Origin: Bacillota bacterium
Lineage (GTDB): Bacteria > Bacillota_C > Negativicutes > JAEYSJ01
Direction: 5' to 3'
Length of the DNA: 13,822 nt
Assembly: GCA_023434855.1 (NCBI GenBank)
Contig: JAEYSJ010000055.1
Location: 1 to 13,822 of the forward strand
The notes beneath the pieces were generated by a model. That model saw nothing but the letters and a program-made list of their open reading frames with translations. It made no database searches and was not told the DNA's origin. The translations under genes were made by a program, and so were the position numbers. This document shows, piece after piece, positions 9,201-13,445 of this stretch (position 1 is the stretch's first letter; the number at the start of each line of letters is the position of its first letter).

Positions 9201-9461
9201 CGTTGAATGCTTTAATTGAATGTACCGAATTAATGATGCTTGTTCGAGATTTTCACTTCCGTAGTACTCACCGACGTCAATCAACTGTTCACCTGTTGAA
9301 ATAGGCTCTGCTGCATCTACCTCAGATACGGATGGCCCTTCAATCGTGACTGCCTTTAAGACTGCGTTGGGTGAAAGAAGAAGCAGACAACGGCGGGCAG
9401 CCCATAAGTAGTGAAACTGATCGCCGTCGCGGCTGGCACGGACCAAATTTGTTTCGGACAC
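3162..9461 (-). CDS. avs3a: Avs3-like STAND NTPase with Cap4-type nuclease domain
   Basis: A giant protein of about 2099 residues. I chose GTG 9461 (SETNLVRASRDGDQFHYLWA), nine bases after GGAAAGG; the longer frame begins with GTG 9479 without a site. Residues ~1-210 form a Cap4/DUF4297-like PD-(D/E)xK nuclease: RDGDQFHYLWAARR, then candidate catalytic E41, D62 and Q82-L-K84. Residues ~240-560 are a STAND P-loop NTPase with Walker A AAAGVGKS (287-294), Walker B LLYIIIDAAD (385-394) and a CRTHR sensor-like motif near 428. A long alpha-helical repeat region follows (from ~620), then a C-terminal domain rich in W and D (FYLSYHAMMVVAGKLL). In characterised Avs3 proteins the C-terminal repeats bind the phage large terminase subunit, which triggers oligomerisation and DNA cutting. 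That this protein does the same is inferred. The frame is intact and GC-richer than its surroundings, suggesting transfer. Confidence 0.75.
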   Translation of the reverse strand: MSETNLVRASRDGDQFHYLWAARRCLLLLSPNAVLKAVTIEGPSVSEVDAAEPISTGEQLIDVGEYYGSENLEQASLIRYIQLKHSTVRADTAWMPSELKNTLKGFAERYLAVQQHLGSDNLNGKLEFYFVSNRPISTDFLEAIHDVSECLPARHDAALEKLEQFTNMSGLGLTSFCKLLRLEGNQEGLWDQRNLLAQDISYYLVDADVDAPTQLKELVTKKALSESAENPAITRMDVLRALKTDGERLFPAPCRISTLEDAIPRGQEQELLQTIVQASGIPVVVHAAAGVGKSIFATRIKFGLPDGSTDVLYDCFGDGQYRSPSGYRHRHKDALVQIANELSAKGLCHPLIPSPYADSAAYVKAFVYRLQQSINSLKSKNPQALLYIIIDAADNAQMAAEEIGEARSFVRDLIRERLPEGVRLVALCRTHRQDMLNPQPNAIRLELKPFSRNETSLYLRQIFADATEQDVDEFHRLSSQNPRVQALALSQNATLNKILRKLGPNPTTVENTIGKLLESSIAVLRDEAGSVEKMQIDKICAGLAALRPLIPISVLASISGVEEAAIKSFAYDLRRPLLVTGNTIQFLDEPAETWFRERFKPTAEDLAAFLASLKPLASSSAYVASVLPQLMLEAGQFPELVALALSSESLPNTSPVAKRDIELQRLQFALKASLREKRYTEAAKLALKAGGESAGDERQRKLLQANTDLAAIFLESERIQELVSRRTFGSGWVGSHNAYEAALLSGRQELLGDARSRLRMAGDWLRNWSRLPSEERQKEKVSDNDRLELSIAIFNIYGAEFCARDLRRWRPREISFRAGRLLARRFIDHGRYQDLDDLAVAAGNDLYLVLAIALELWEVNRVPPRSVVERALHLALNPRVKLKDDKHWDDMERTTIRAVTGLVVAAYKLTIGTPDNLISLLTRCLPVSPPRGLSSRFSNERFPLLRAYSLQAVLNGKSLELIDLAHDELRKELESPKPYSESEDARSFKDSVASLLPWHLLWARTFLGQTSSREFADAIEKTRSESGKAEQIGYREYSDIPNEIARVWFETLLTAKSIDTALVSMFYQWVSTQNLKLYTTTFTYFARLAARTQILEAQALDYANKAFELIQDEREDAELKSDSYVSLARAVLTLSHSEAEAYFNQAVTVASKIGDENLDRWGALLELANRAVSPHGSNQVAAYRLARCAELSYAYLSEKKYFDWEATVEAIASLCGKSSLAILSRWRDRDFGWAERLLPIAVNFLVLRGNLEPQAALALIGFRADWNKPLLLKSVMDTSIGNVKKEVVAAFAYRYMVLSEQSVEKWRELKCILDRHGIKQLELDARIALCELEEEARKSGKSSYDVNYAIDREDKKDWDTIFADTDFNVANDISRAYRRFITSEFPHYHENFFSEACHRVHIGKEAEFVTAIADVVDFDLYCLRIFLEKLPDSWSGRLAVKAALSQTLKAFCRRFCMTISKNRRNEMLPLKTACEVSGTAEADLINVVLSAISEASEVAGSGRLFTLVGLLGPKLTESEALEALTFGLDLFEPILEDTDGDGPWSSKLAPPREVEGSVAGYIWGSLASPRASLRWEAAHVVRALGILEQVKVLNYLVELAKGSLAGAFYDANLHFYNLHARQWLLIGFARTAKDYPNIVAPYADFLIKLVFDGEPHVLIREYAKRAILALLDAGALKSSDDLRERLLTVNISSLPVVEFKHYRHSENKEPDEEEQPDTKRDEDRFYFGIDLPPYWFAPLGRRFGKSQVSIEGEVLRVIQNDWQRTGGIRWDKDERRKRKIFKDMETHHTHGSYPRTDDMCFYLSYHAMMVVAGKLLITTPVYQDTDDFDNQFHLWLRSHDLSRQDDGWLADRRDPIPLERPAWKDETETADWRWSIARDDFDRIFIAPDGRINLWGRWEWVSGRREESVRVYSALVSPGRSMALLRALQSVGNPHDYRIPDADDDLQVDFEGFQLRGWIADRSRESGLDEQDPWAGAIQYPPPQPAAYIIELMKLNSDAEHRRWFVQGDCIDIAWSQTWGHFQDEDNDEKNECGERFQASFKFIVSLLHALEMDLIVEIEIERHLRYSRWERSNDNDTGFIPPSARLFLIKSDGCIRTL

Positions 9462-9656
9462 TCGAATCACCCTTTCCACGAGAACTATGTTATCCTATCA
9501 AATTAAAGATATAGATATTCAAATTGCGCGTTTAGGTCATCCTATTCCAATTCTCAAGTTCTTTCCTATATCTCATGTCCAGTTTTTCAACGCTTCCGGT
9601 AGGTCCTTGTAATTTAATGAAATAAGTCTAAAGAAAAATAACCTTTAGCAATTCCA

Positions 9657-11033
9657 TTAATCGCTTTTCTTTACAAGTGGACATTCTTTAATCCATTTCC
9701 ATGTTTTCTGAAACCGACCGAGCTTTTTATTCTCATAAATTGGAAGCGAAAAATATCTAGAAAATGCGCTCATAGCAGCTTCCATAACATCTTCCAAGGG
9801 ATTTGTATGAAATGTTCTCTCATATGATTCAAGGCTTTTCCAATCACTTATCGCACTAGAACTACCATGCAATAACTCATTTCGTAAATCAAACAGCTTA
9901 TCCGCACGATTTATCCAAGACTTGTCTCCTGAAAAGGTTTCGCTGATACCGAATTTAATTCCCTTTTCAACTTGTGCTCGTCTCCCAAAAAGTGCATCAA
10001 GTGCAATAAAGAAATGGATAAATCGATCTAAATCCTCTTCTGCATTTATACCATAATTAATAAAATGAGAAGCCACAACAGCCTTCTGCAATATTTCTTG
10101 AGAAGCTTGTTCACGCAAACTATACCACTCATTGACTGTTTGAATTACCTGCGTTGATATATTTATGGGTTCTATTATAGAAGGTAAGAGAATACCAACA
10201 TAAGAAAAAACACTACCACTTCCTACATTACTTATGCCTGAAAATTGACATGCATATCCCATTCCCTCTTTACTACTACAAATAAGCAGTTCACGTCTTC
10301 TTGTATTCATTGACAATACTACTGAAAGAAATGTTCTAATTTTATTAACAGCGCTCCTCTTAATTCCAAGCTCAGTTCCTTTATCCTCAACAATTATCCA
10401 TGACAGCTTATCTTGGCGTACCAATGGAACAGTAATATCTTGAATATAATCATTATATTTTCCCGTTATTATATTCCAATCTCCTGTATTAGCATATTTC
10501 GTATTAAACGTACTCCACGTAGCTACATCATCATGCTTAAGCAACGTTAATCCGTCTGTAGGAAGCGCAAAAGATTGTTCTATTTCTAAGTTTTCAAGAG
10601 GATATATTAATAACCAGTCCTTGATGCTGGCTAAAGCTTCTGCCTCAATTACATCCCATAGTCTTTTACCAAATACATTTACATCAATAGAATTTTTTTT
10701 TGCTTCAAAAAGAGTTGAAACATTCCTACTGATCAAACTATTAATCTCAAATAGTGATGTATTTAGTGAGTTTTCTTTCAAAGCTTGTTCAACTGCTTTG
10801 TAAAAACTAATTTCATCAATACCCAAAAAACGTGAATCTTTTGCTGCTGCAATCGTTAAAATGTCATTTGCTATCGTTTTTATACACGGATCCAGATACC
10901 ATTTAAAAGATATCCTGCTAAATGAATCTCCTTTACCTGCAAAGAAATTACTAGTAATAAAAGTCTCATCTGGTTTATTGTTAATATATACTTTCCGAGT
11001 CAGAGCAATAACTTTTCCTAAAAGATTTTTCAC
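9657..11033 (-). CDS. Apea-like HEPN domain protein
   Basis: A 458-residue soluble protein starting with GTG 11033 (KNLLGKVIALTRK). GAGGA touches this start and AGAGGTG lies eight bases upstream, and no other start occurs nearby. The C-terminal third (about residues 310-430) is an Apea-like HEPN domain: LDRFIHFFIALDALFG (335-350), a GIKFGISETF stretch, then RNELLH, giving the HEPN RxxxxH pair at R384 and H389. HEPN domains of this kind are usually RNases activated during phage infection, and ApeA itself is an abortive-infection protein. The N-terminal ~300 residues match nothing I know and may sense the trigger. It has its own promoter and lies between the RT unit and avs3a on the same strand. 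A defence role is inferred from domain and neighbourhood. Confidence 0.65.
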   Translation of the reverse strand: MKNLLGKVIALTRKVYINNKPDETFITSNFFAGKGDSFSRISFKWYLDPCIKTIANDILTIAAAKDSRFLGIDEISFYKAVEQALKENSLNTSLFEINSLISRNVSTLFEAKKNSIDVNVFGKRLWDVIEAEALASIKDWLLIYPLENLEIEQSFALPTDGLTLLKHDDVATWSTFNTKYANTGDWNIITGKYNDYIQDITVPLVRQDKLSWIIVEDKGTELGIKRSAVNKIRTFLSVVLSMNTRRRELLICSSKEGMGYACQFSGISNVGSGSVFSYVGILLPSIIEPINISTQVIQTVNEWYSLREQASQEILQKAVVASHFINYGINAEEDLDRFIHFFIALDALFGRRAQVEKGIKFGISETFSGDKSWINRADKLFDLRNELLHGSSSAISDWKSLESYERTFHTNPLEDVMEAAMSAFSRYFSLPIYENKKLGRFQKTWKWIKECPLVKKSD

Positions 11034-11065
11034 TCCTCAAGCACCTCTTAAATATCGATGTTTAA

Positions 11066-11094
11066 ATTTTAAAATCATCTGACACTTTTGTGAA
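11066..11094 (-). promoter_or_regulatory. Promoter of the HEPN gene
   Basis: On the minus strand, TTCACA (11094-11089) and TAAAAT (11071-11066) are separated by exactly 17 bases, each matching the sigma-A consensus at five of six positions. The predicted start, near 11059, lies about 25 bases before the GTG of the HEPN gene. This separates its transcription from the upstream RT operon. Confidence 0.6.
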
Positions 11095-11192
11095 TGGGCT
11101 TCCGCTATCAGTCCTGCCGTAATATTTGCAATTTAAAAATTCCCTCAAAAAAAGGAGAAATCCTGCCAATTAGCAAAAATTTGACAACATAC

Positions 11193-11230
11193 AAAAACGT
11201 CAAAGGTCGGGACTCCCGAACTTTGACGTT
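11193..11230 (-). terminator. Terminator of the XRE-RT operon
   Basis: AACGTCAAAGGTCGGGA (11196-11212) and TCCCGAACTTTGACGTT (11214-11230) pair over 17 positions with one mismatch and a tiny loop. On the minus strand the stem runs into TTTTTGT. It starts about ten bases after the RT stop codon. The long stem is unusual for a terminator, but position and U-tract fit. Confidence 0.75.
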
Positions 11231-11240
11231 ACTATATAGT

Positions 11241-12245
11241 TTAAGTACGTTTCCTAGCTATTATAACTCTTTTCTTTGCATTAGAATGTGGCAAGTTATT
11301 AAGGGTAAATTTTAAATGCTTAGTCATTCTTTGGATTTCAGGAAATTTATTAGGATCTATATTAGAAATTGCCTGTAACTGCCCCTTGAGGGATAACACT
11401 ATACTCTCAAAATTATGTATATTACTTTTATTATTACGGCATTTTTTTATATCTTGAAAATTTTCATATGCCCTTTTTTGTAATTTGTTAGGTACTTCTA
11501 ATCGATGAGATGGACTTACTATTGTGCCAGTAATTGGTTTAGGATCTTTTTTAGAATAATATTTAACCTTACAATATTTAGGCTTATGACCAAATTTCCT
11601 TAAAACAATATCAATATCATTTGCCAATTTATCGCTAGCAAAAGGTTCTATGCTTGAGAATGTCATATCATCGACATAAAGTGTGAATATACAACCATAT
11701 TGGCATGCTACTCTATTTATTTCTTCAAACATTTTTTGATACGCATAATATGCTATCAACTGGCTAGTTGGACATCCTGTAGGAATTCCACCTTTGTAGG
11801 TAACTATATCAGCTAATATACCAGCAATATCATCAGAAGTTTTTAAATAATCTCTAAAGAATCTAAATACAGGCTCTCTTTTGCAGTTATCGTAAAATTT
11901 TTTAATATCTACTGTTAAAACATAACTTGATAAAAGATGGACCTTCCCATTATCTATATAGCACTTACCTTTTTCACCAGAAATCAACCATAATGGGCGA
12001 TTCACTCGTTCGATTAATCTTAGAATACGTTTCTGGATTAATTTCAAATTTAAGCAAGGAGCTGTAATATCTCTTGTTTCATTTGTTCCACTTTTTTCTA
12101 TTTTAAATGCATGATACCTAATTGCATTTCCAATTCTATTTAAATCATATTTTCCAAGCCTTAATAAACTCTCTAACTTCCTCTGGCTTTTGCATTTATA
12201 AATAGCACATTGAGTTATATCGTACTTTTTAATTACTTTTTTCAT
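11241..12245 (-). CDS. Retron-type reverse transcriptase
   Basis: A 334-residue RT, the usual size for a retron RT. Motifs in order: RDITAPCLNLKLIQKRI (RT1 region, from 58), NGKVH at 99-103 in the place of the retron NAxxH motif, TVDIKKFY with catalytic D113, GIPTGCPTSQ at 153-162, YVDD at 190-193 with catalytic D192 and D193, and ITG at 238-240 in the place of the retron VTG motif. The SQ (rather than SP) in the fourth motif is uncommon for retrons, but the rest argues against a diversity-generating RT, and no template/variable repeats are seen. There is no maturase or endonuclease domain, so it is not a group II intron protein. Its start overlaps the end of the XRE gene by 17 bases, implying coupled translation. 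Retron RTs make msDNA from a structured RNA encoded nearby and act in phage defence. Confidence 0.8.
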   Translation of the reverse strand: MKKVIKKYDITQCAIYKCKSQRKLESLLRLGKYDLNRIGNAIRYHAFKIEKSGTNETRDITAPCLNLKLIQKRILRLIERVNRPLWLISGEKGKCYIDNGKVHLLSSYVLTVDIKKFYDNCKREPVFRFFRDYLKTSDDIAGILADIVTYKGGIPTGCPTSQLIAYYAYQKMFEEINRVACQYGCIFTLYVDDMTFSSIEPFASDKLANDIDIVLRKFGHKPKYCKVKYYSKKDPKPITGTIVSPSHRLEVPNKLQKRAYENFQDIKKCRNNKSNIHNFESIVLSLKGQLQAISNIDPNKFPEIQRMTKHLKFTLNNLPHSNAKKRVIIARKRT

Positions 12246-12546
12246 TATTACCCAAATTGCCGGACATCTTATTAATGAGTTGCATCATTAAATTTCTAAT
12301 AAATGTACTACTCTTGTTTTCTTTCTCTAATTCGTCAAGGTTTTCTGACAGCAGAATAAGAGATGATAATTTTATGCCATAGATATCCGCATATTTTTGT
12401 AGTATTTCTAACGATGGCTTTTTTTTATTATTTTCTATTTCAGATAAATAGCTTGCTGATATCCCAAGCTCAGTACACATTTCACTGGCTTTATAGCCAT
12501 AAATGCTTCTGGTCCTTTTTAAAACATCACCTATCACACGTATCAC
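12229..12546 (-). CDS. XRE-type protein paired with the reverse transcriptase
   Basis: A 105-residue protein with an HTH_3 domain in residues 1-65 (IGDVLKRTRSIYGYKASEM, recognition helix SASYLSEIENNKKKPSLE) and a C-terminal helical tail of about 40 residues (STFIRNLMMQLINKMSG) that may dimerise it or contact the RT. Start GTG 12546 is given; GAGG is only two bases before it, so GTG 12537 (11 bases away) is a real alternative. The gene overlaps the RT gene. Retrons carrying only an HTH accessory protein are a described class, and this pair fits it. Whether it is a repressor, an effector, or both is unknown. Confidence 0.75.
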   Translation of the reverse strand: MIRVIGDVLKRTRSIYGYKASEMCTELGISASYLSEIENNKKKPSLEILQKYADIYGIKLSSLILLSENLDELEKENKSSTFIRNLMMQLINKMSGNLGNNEKSN

Positions 12547-12631
12547 CGCCTCAACTAGAGCTAATATATATATTAATGTAGGAATTAGCAGAAATTAGAT
12601 AGGTTTTCCTGTTTGCCGCCCTTTGCCATAA

Positions 12632-12814
12632 CTACCTCTTAAGAAAATCGTATATGCTTTGGAGAATTTGAAGCAACATCCAAAGCGCTTCAATACATTT
12701 AAATAAGAACCGAAAAAGTTCCGTTCTCCAAATTTTTTTACGGCGAGGTTTTGTTATGGGCTTCGACAAACTAGGTGCGTCTTGTACGAACAGCGAATAT
12801 TTTTTAGTTTTCAT
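12632..12814 (-). CDS. Small basic protein with hydrophobic C-terminal helix
   Basis: A 60-residue frame starting at ATG 12814, seven bases after a perfect AAAGGAG site (plus-strand 12822-12828). The first half is basic (KPITKPRRKKIWR); residues ~34-58 form a hydrophobic or amphipathic helix (FRFLFKCIEALWMLLQILQS) ending in KR. I do not recognise it. A small membrane-active peptide or type I-like toxin would look like this. However, it lies inside the candidate retron RNA, and its ribosome site forms one arm of a long stem, so the frame may be accidental. No stop-codon or frame problem is seen. Confidence 0.4.
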   Translation of the reverse strand: MKTKKYSLFVQDAPSLSKPITKPRRKKIWRTELFRFLFKCIEALWMLLQILQSIYDFLKR

Positions 12815-12820
12815 GAAACT

Positions 12821-12873
12821 ACTCCTTTGAGAGCCACAAATATAGTTAAAATGGCTCCCTCCCGGAAAGGAGT
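12821..12873 (-). promoter_or_regulatory. Hairpin that hides the ribosome site of the 60-codon frame
   Basis: On the minus strand ACTCCTTT (12873-12866) pairs with AAAGGAGT (12828-12821), which contains the whole Shine-Dalgarno sequence. GGGAGCCA (12859-12852) pairs with TGGCTCTC (12836-12829) stacked on it, with a six-base bulge and a 15-base loop. The inner stem has a G-U pair on the minus strand that would be A-C on the plus strand, supporting minus transcription. It is either translational control of the small protein or an msr stem of a retron RNA. Confidence 0.55.
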
Positions 12874-13054
12874 TGGTGCATACAAGACAACCTATCTAAT
12901 TCAATTGCGGCATCGTCCAAGCTCCCGGCTTGGATGATGCTTTGGGTATAGCACGTTGGCCGGTCTGCCTGCCACGAACTACCCAAAAGTTAGAACACCA
13001 CCAAGGATGCTCCTCAAGTGCTTGTTGCACTTCATTTGTGGGGAGTCGACCATC

Positions 13055-13084
13055 TCAATATTAAAAAGTGAATTTCAATATTGA
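13055..13084. promoter_or_regulatory. Two TCAATATT sites, possible XRE operators
   Basis: TCAATATTAA (13055-13064) and the perfect palindrome TCAATATTGA (13075-13084) lie 20 bp apart, two helical turns, just downstream of the minus-strand promoter at 13101-13130. They are placed to block transcription of the XRE-RT operon and could be sites for its XRE protein. The same bases form hairpin H4, so the palindromy may instead serve RNA folding. Confidence 0.35.
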
Positions 13085-13100
13085 TTTTCGCTGTAACTAA

Positions 13101-13130
13101 AAAATACCATATTAAGCAATTACAAGTCAA
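13101..13130 (-). promoter_or_regulatory. Promoter reading towards the XRE-RT operon
   Basis: On the minus strand TTGACT (13130-13125) is followed after 18 bases by TGGTATTTT, an extended -10 (13106-13101 plus upstream TG). The predicted start is near 13094. Transcription would run through the stem-loop region and the candidate retron RNA into the XRE and RT genes. Confidence 0.5.
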
Positions 13131-13138
13131 GATGTTTT

Positions 13139-13160
13139 TTCGCTAATAGCGAATTTTTTT
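13139..13160 (+). terminator. Short terminator reading rightwards
   Basis: TTCGCT (13139-13144) pairs with AGCGAA (13148-13153) around an AAT loop, directly followed by seven T on the plus strand. No plus-strand protein gene precedes it, so it either ends the candidate RNA at 12909-13160 or insulates the cat gene downstream. Confidence 0.6.
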
Positions 13161-13210
13161 CATCGTTTTTTTAGACTCGCGGGATTATTCTTTTGATTCA
13201 TTACCAATCT

Positions 13211-13241
13211 TAGGGACAAAGGGACAGGTCTCTTGTCCCTA
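13211..13241. repeat. REP-like hairpin repeat, well-preserved copy
   Basis: TAGGGACAA (13211-13219) and TTGTCCCTA (13233-13241) form a perfect 9-bp inverted repeat with an inner GGGACAGGTCT. It is the better copy of the element at 2148-2172. It lies between the RT operon promoter region and the cat promoter and could also act as a weak terminator in either direction. Confidence 0.55.
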
Positions 13242-13298
13242 TTTAGCTAAAAGTCTATATAATATCTGTCTTCAATTTCTACTTTCAACACTAATAGT

Positions 13299-13307
13299 TG
13301 GTATAAT
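13299..13307 (+). promoter_or_regulatory. Extended -10 promoter of the cat module
   Basis: TGGTATAAT is a consensus -10 with an extended TG motif; a second TATAAT follows at 13309-13314. No good -35 is seen 17 bases upstream, which is usual for extended -10 promoters. The leader transcript would begin near 13314, and an imperfect hairpin (13325-13346) lies in it before the leader peptide. Confidence 0.6.
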
Positions 13308-13381
13308 ATATAATGGAACCAAGCCCTCTCTTATTCGATAATGAGAGCGTCCAGCTAAATCTTATATAATAAGGTGAAACC

Positions 13382-13402
13382 ATGAAAAAGACAGAGAAGT
13401 AA
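13382..13402 (+). CDS. cat leader peptide MKKTEK
   Basis: Six codons and a stop, with AAGGTG (13371-13376) as ribosome site. It resembles the leaders of inducible cat genes of Gram-positive bacteria, such as the VKTDK type. In those systems a chloramphenicol-stalled ribosome in the leader opens the downstream hairpin. Here the stop codon meets the first base of the hairpin, so a ribosome stalled on the last codons would disrupt the stem. Confidence 0.75.
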   Translation: MKKTEK

Positions 13403-13438
13403 CCTCCTAAAGAATATGTCATCTATTTTTTAGGAGGT
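13402..13438 (+). promoter_or_regulatory. Translational attenuator hairpin of cat
   Basis: Bases 13402-13416 pair with 13424-13438 over 15 bp with one G-U pair, loop TGTCATC. The left arm begins ACCTCCTAAAG and the right arm ends TTTAGGAGGT, so the cat Shine-Dalgarno AGGAGG (13432-13437) is fully sequestered until a ribosome stalls on the leader. Confidence 0.85.
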
Positions 13439-13445
13439 CAACAAA

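Larger units (their letters stand above)
12593..12901 (-). ncRNA. Candidate retron msr-msd RNA bounded by a 13-bp inverted repeat
   Basis: AATTAGATAGGTT (12593-12605) and AACCTATCTAATT (12889-12901) are perfect inverted repeats bounding 309 bases just upstream of the XRE-RT genes, as the a1/a2 repeats of a retron RNA would. Read on the minus strand, the first part folds into a strong stem (12866-12873 with 12821-12828, continuing 12852-12859 with 12829-12836). The later part has a 9-bp stem (12724-12732 with 12658-12666) enclosing a 7-bp hairpin (12668-12674 with 12687-12693), like an msd. The usual AGC context for the branching guanosine is not clear. The same stretch holds a 60-codon frame with a good ribosome site, so an mRNA reading competes. 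At 309 bases it would be longer than most retron RNAs. Confidence 0.45.
12909..13160 (+). ncRNA. Candidate structured RNA of four stem-loops ending in a terminator
   Basis: Consecutive stems: H1, 13 bp, 12910-12922 with 12928-12940; H2, TTTGGGTA (12941-12948) with TACCCAAA (12980-12987) plus an inner TGGC/GCCA; H3, CTCCTCAAGTGC (13010-13021) with GCACTT (13027-13032) and GGGGAG (13040-13045), closed by GATG/CATC; H4, 13055-13062 with 13077-13084. A terminator follows at 13139. H1 and H3 each contain one G-U pair on the plus strand that would be an A-C mismatch on the minus strand, favouring a plus-strand RNA. A weak promoter (TTGGTG 12873-12878, TCTAAT 12895-12900) would start it near H1. Alternatively this is the 5' leader of the minus-strand RT operon. 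I do not recognise the RNA family. Confidence 0.4.

Noticed and set aside
9462..9479. Longer start (GTG 9479) for avs3a
   Set aside because: No ribosome site before it, while GGAAAGG within this stretch serves GTG 9461 at ideal spacing.
11241..12245. Diversity-generating retroelement or group II intron
   Set aside because: No template/variable repeat pair, no accessory Avd gene, no maturase domain and no intron domain V; retron motifs fit better despite the SQ.
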